Source of the DNA: Phyllobacteriaceae bacterium
GTDB lineage: Bacteria; Pseudomonadota; Alphaproteobacteria; Rhizobiales; Rhizobiaceae
Length of the DNA stretch: 32,881 nucleotides
Assembly: GCA_023954255.1 (NCBI GenBank)
Contig: JAMLIH010000034.1
Span: 1 to 32,881 of the forward strand
Reading direction: 5' to 3'
Shown: positions 31,724-32,881 of the stretch, piece by piece
How the letters are laid out: each line of letters starts with the position of its first letter
Position numbering within the stretch: the first letter of the stretch is position 1
Notes under the pieces: model-generated
The model's database searches: none
What the model saw: the letters and a program-made list of their open reading frames with translations, nothing else
Told to the model about the DNA's origin: nothing
Made by a program: the position numbers and the translations under genes

Positions 31724-32341
31724 TTGCCCAGCCTGCCCGAAGATTTCCGGTACATTGCCGGTCATCTGGATCAAGACCAGCAGGAAGCGCTGCTCGCTGA
31801 TATTCGCCAGATCGTGCGGGCAGCGCCGCTTTATACACCCACCATGCCGAAAACCGGCAAGCCGATGCGGGTGCGGATGACCAATTGCGGCGTCCTGGGC
31901 TGGGTAACGGACAAGGAACGGGGATACCGTTATCAGGCATTGCATCCGGTTACCGGGAAGCCGTGGCCGTCGATGCCGGAGCGGCTGATTTCCCTATGGC
32001 GCGAACTGGCGGATTATCCGCACGACCCGGAAGCCTGTCTGGTCAATTTCTACGGACCGGAGGCGAAGCTGGGGCTGCACCAGGACCGGGACGAGGAGGA
32101 TTTCGATGCGCCGGTGCTCTCCGTTTCGCTGGGCGATGCCTGCCGCTTCCGGATCGGCGGAACCGACCGCTCCGACAGCACGGCATCCCTGCGGCTCAAC
32201 AGCGGCGACATTGTGCTGCTGGCTGGAAAGTCCCGGCTTGCCCATCACGGTGTCGACCGCATTTATCCGGGAACCTCTACACTGCTGAAGAATGGCGGGC
32301 GGATCAATCTGACGCTCAGAAGGGTGACGCGGCCGGTGTGA
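31724..32341 (+). CDS. alkB: alpha-ketoglutarate-dependent DNA dealkylation dioxygenase AlkB
   Basis: The 205-residue Fe(II)/2-oxoglutarate dioxygenase removes methyl groups from 1-methyladenine and 3-methylcytosine in DNA or RNA. Iron ligands are His119 and Asp121 in GLHQDRDEED and a distal His at 174 or 175 in RLAHHGVDRI. The 2-oxoglutarate motif RINLTLR supplies Arg193 and Arg199. Substrate-facing NFYGPEAKLG and SVSLGDACRFRIGG fit true AlkB and not the distant homologues. It starts at a TTG (31724) with GGAG 8 nt upstream, and I see no in-frame ATG before the conserved region. No ada gene lies nearby. It ends 10 bp before the convergent membrane protein. Confidence 0.9.
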   Translation: MPSLPEDFRYIAGHLDQDQQEALLADIRQIVRAAPLYTPTMPKTGKPMRVRMTNCGVLGWVTDKERGYRYQALHPVTGKPWPSMPERLISLWRELADYPHDPEACLVNFYGPEAKLGLHQDRDEEDFDAPVLSVSLGDACRFRIGGTDRSDSTASLRLNSGDIVLLAGKSRLAHHGVDRIYPGTSTLLKNGGRINLTLRRVTRPV

Positions 32342-32351
32342 AAGCTGCGCT

Positions 32352-32881
32352 CTATTTCATGCAGACCGCATTGATCCGTTCTGCGGGCAGGCCTTTTGCC
32401 ATCGCCCGCTCCCGGCAGGTCTCGATGCTCCAGGGCGCAAAAAAGCCGCTGGGCTCTTCACGGAAGGACTGGGAGTAGGAGACTGCCGTTACCAGGGACA
32501 TGTTGATGCTGAATACAAGGACGAGGATTGCGACGATGCGCCGGCCATCTGCCAGCCAGGTTGCAAGCCGGGGTACGATCACGGGAAAGGCCATCACCGC
32601 AAGTGCGGCGATGAACGGCCAGAGATCGAAGCGGTATCGCAGGGCGATGGTGGCATAGCTCAAGGTCAGCGCAGCGGAGACGGCGGTTCCGGCCAGAACC
32701 GGAATGGCCGATCTCATGCCCTGCCAGAACCGGCGCATGCCAAGCGCAACGACAATCATGACCAGCCAGGGGAGCCAGAGATAAACGAAGCCAATTCTGG
32801 GGTTTTCGATCCTGATGAACCCCAGCCCGCTGGCCATGGCCTTTACGTGCAGGGCGTTCATCATCCTTATCGGGGTTTCAC
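32352..32881 (-). CDS. polytopic membrane protein, C-terminal part (cut by right edge)
   Basis: About 176 codons are visible, and the frame stays open to the window end with no stop upstream of the first ATG at 32864. The 5' part therefore almost certainly lies outside. The visible part has at least four hydrophobic segments (FVYLWLPWLVMIVVALGM, AIPVLAGTAVSAALTLSYATIAL, LWPFIAALAVMAFPVIV, RIVAILVLVFSINMSLVTAV) with a short conserved-looking RYRFDLWP between. The hydrophilic tail ends in ERINAVCMK. RYRFDLWP resembles the last loops of dolichol-phosphate-mannose-type glycosyltransferases, but that is only a guess. I do not name a function. Confidence 0.75.
   Translation of the reverse strand, partial: ETPIRMMNALHVKAMASGLGFIRIENPRIGFVYLWLPWLVMIVVALGMRRFWQGMRSAIPVLAGTAVSAALTLSYATIALRYRFDLWPFIAALAVMAFPVIVPRLATWLADGRRIVAILVLVFSINMSLVTAVSYSQSFREEPSGFFAPWSIETCRERAMAKGLPAERINAVCMK

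Overview
The window is a GC-rich bacterial chromosome segment from an alphaproteobacterium, most likely of the order Hyphomicrobiales (Rhizobiales). The evidence is gene content: a DUF2852 protein, a class I polyhydroxyalkanoate (PHA) locus with phaR, phasin, phaC and phaZ, a kbl-tdh pair, a coxG-like SRPBCC protein, an alphaproteobacterial heat-shock promoter pattern, and pyrF/trpF and dnaK/dnaJ in one neighbourhood. I see no rRNA, tRNA, CRISPR array, integrase, transposase or phage gene. It reads as core housekeeping and central-metabolism chromosome, densely packed.

Layout. 1-2.8 kb (minus strand): the 5' part of trpF (cut by the left edge), a YgjP-type zinc metallopeptidase, a DUF2852 membrane protein and pyrF. 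2.8-4.9 kb (minus): an NAD(P)H-dependent FMN reductase and an aldehyde dehydrogenase. 5.1-10.6 kb: the PHA storage locus, with phaR, phaP and phaC on the minus strand and phaZ and phaB on the plus strand, divergent from phaC. Together they cover monomer reduction (PhaB), polymerisation (PhaC), granule coating (PhaP), regulation by granule sensing (PhaR) and mobilisation (PhaZ). The beta-ketothiolase PhaA is not in the window. 10.6-12.9 kb (minus): kbl-tdh, converting threonine to glycine and acetyl-CoA. 13.0-18.7 kb: a coxG-like gene, a bifunctional class A penicillin-binding protein, an acyltransferase-3 membrane protein and an M20 peptidase. 18.7-25.3 kb: a structured intergenic region, then an OsmC-family protein, a DsbA-fold isomerase, polA, a DUF427 protein and a glutamine-synthetase-like ligase. 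25.4-26.8 kb: a class III aminotransferase divergent from that ligase, together suggesting polyamine or amine catabolism. 26.9-30.3 kb (minus): dnaJ and dnaK behind a heat-shock-type promoter. 30.3-32.9 kb: a GT87/DUF2029 membrane glycosyltransferase, alkB, and the C-terminal part of a polytopic membrane protein cut by the right edge.

I found no clearly new gene system. The most interesting signals are non-coding: (i) an 18-bp perfect inverted repeat between phaC and phaP, one arm of which fills the -35/-10 spacer of a near-consensus phaP promoter, making it a strong PhaR-operator candidate; (ii) matching RpoH-like promoter geometry upstream of dnaK and of the DUF2852 gene; (iii) a cluster of hairpins in the roughly 420-bp gap upstream of osmC; (iv) a composite inverted-repeat element between coxG and the penicillin-binding protein.

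All functional calls rest on reading translated motifs by eye. No database search was run.
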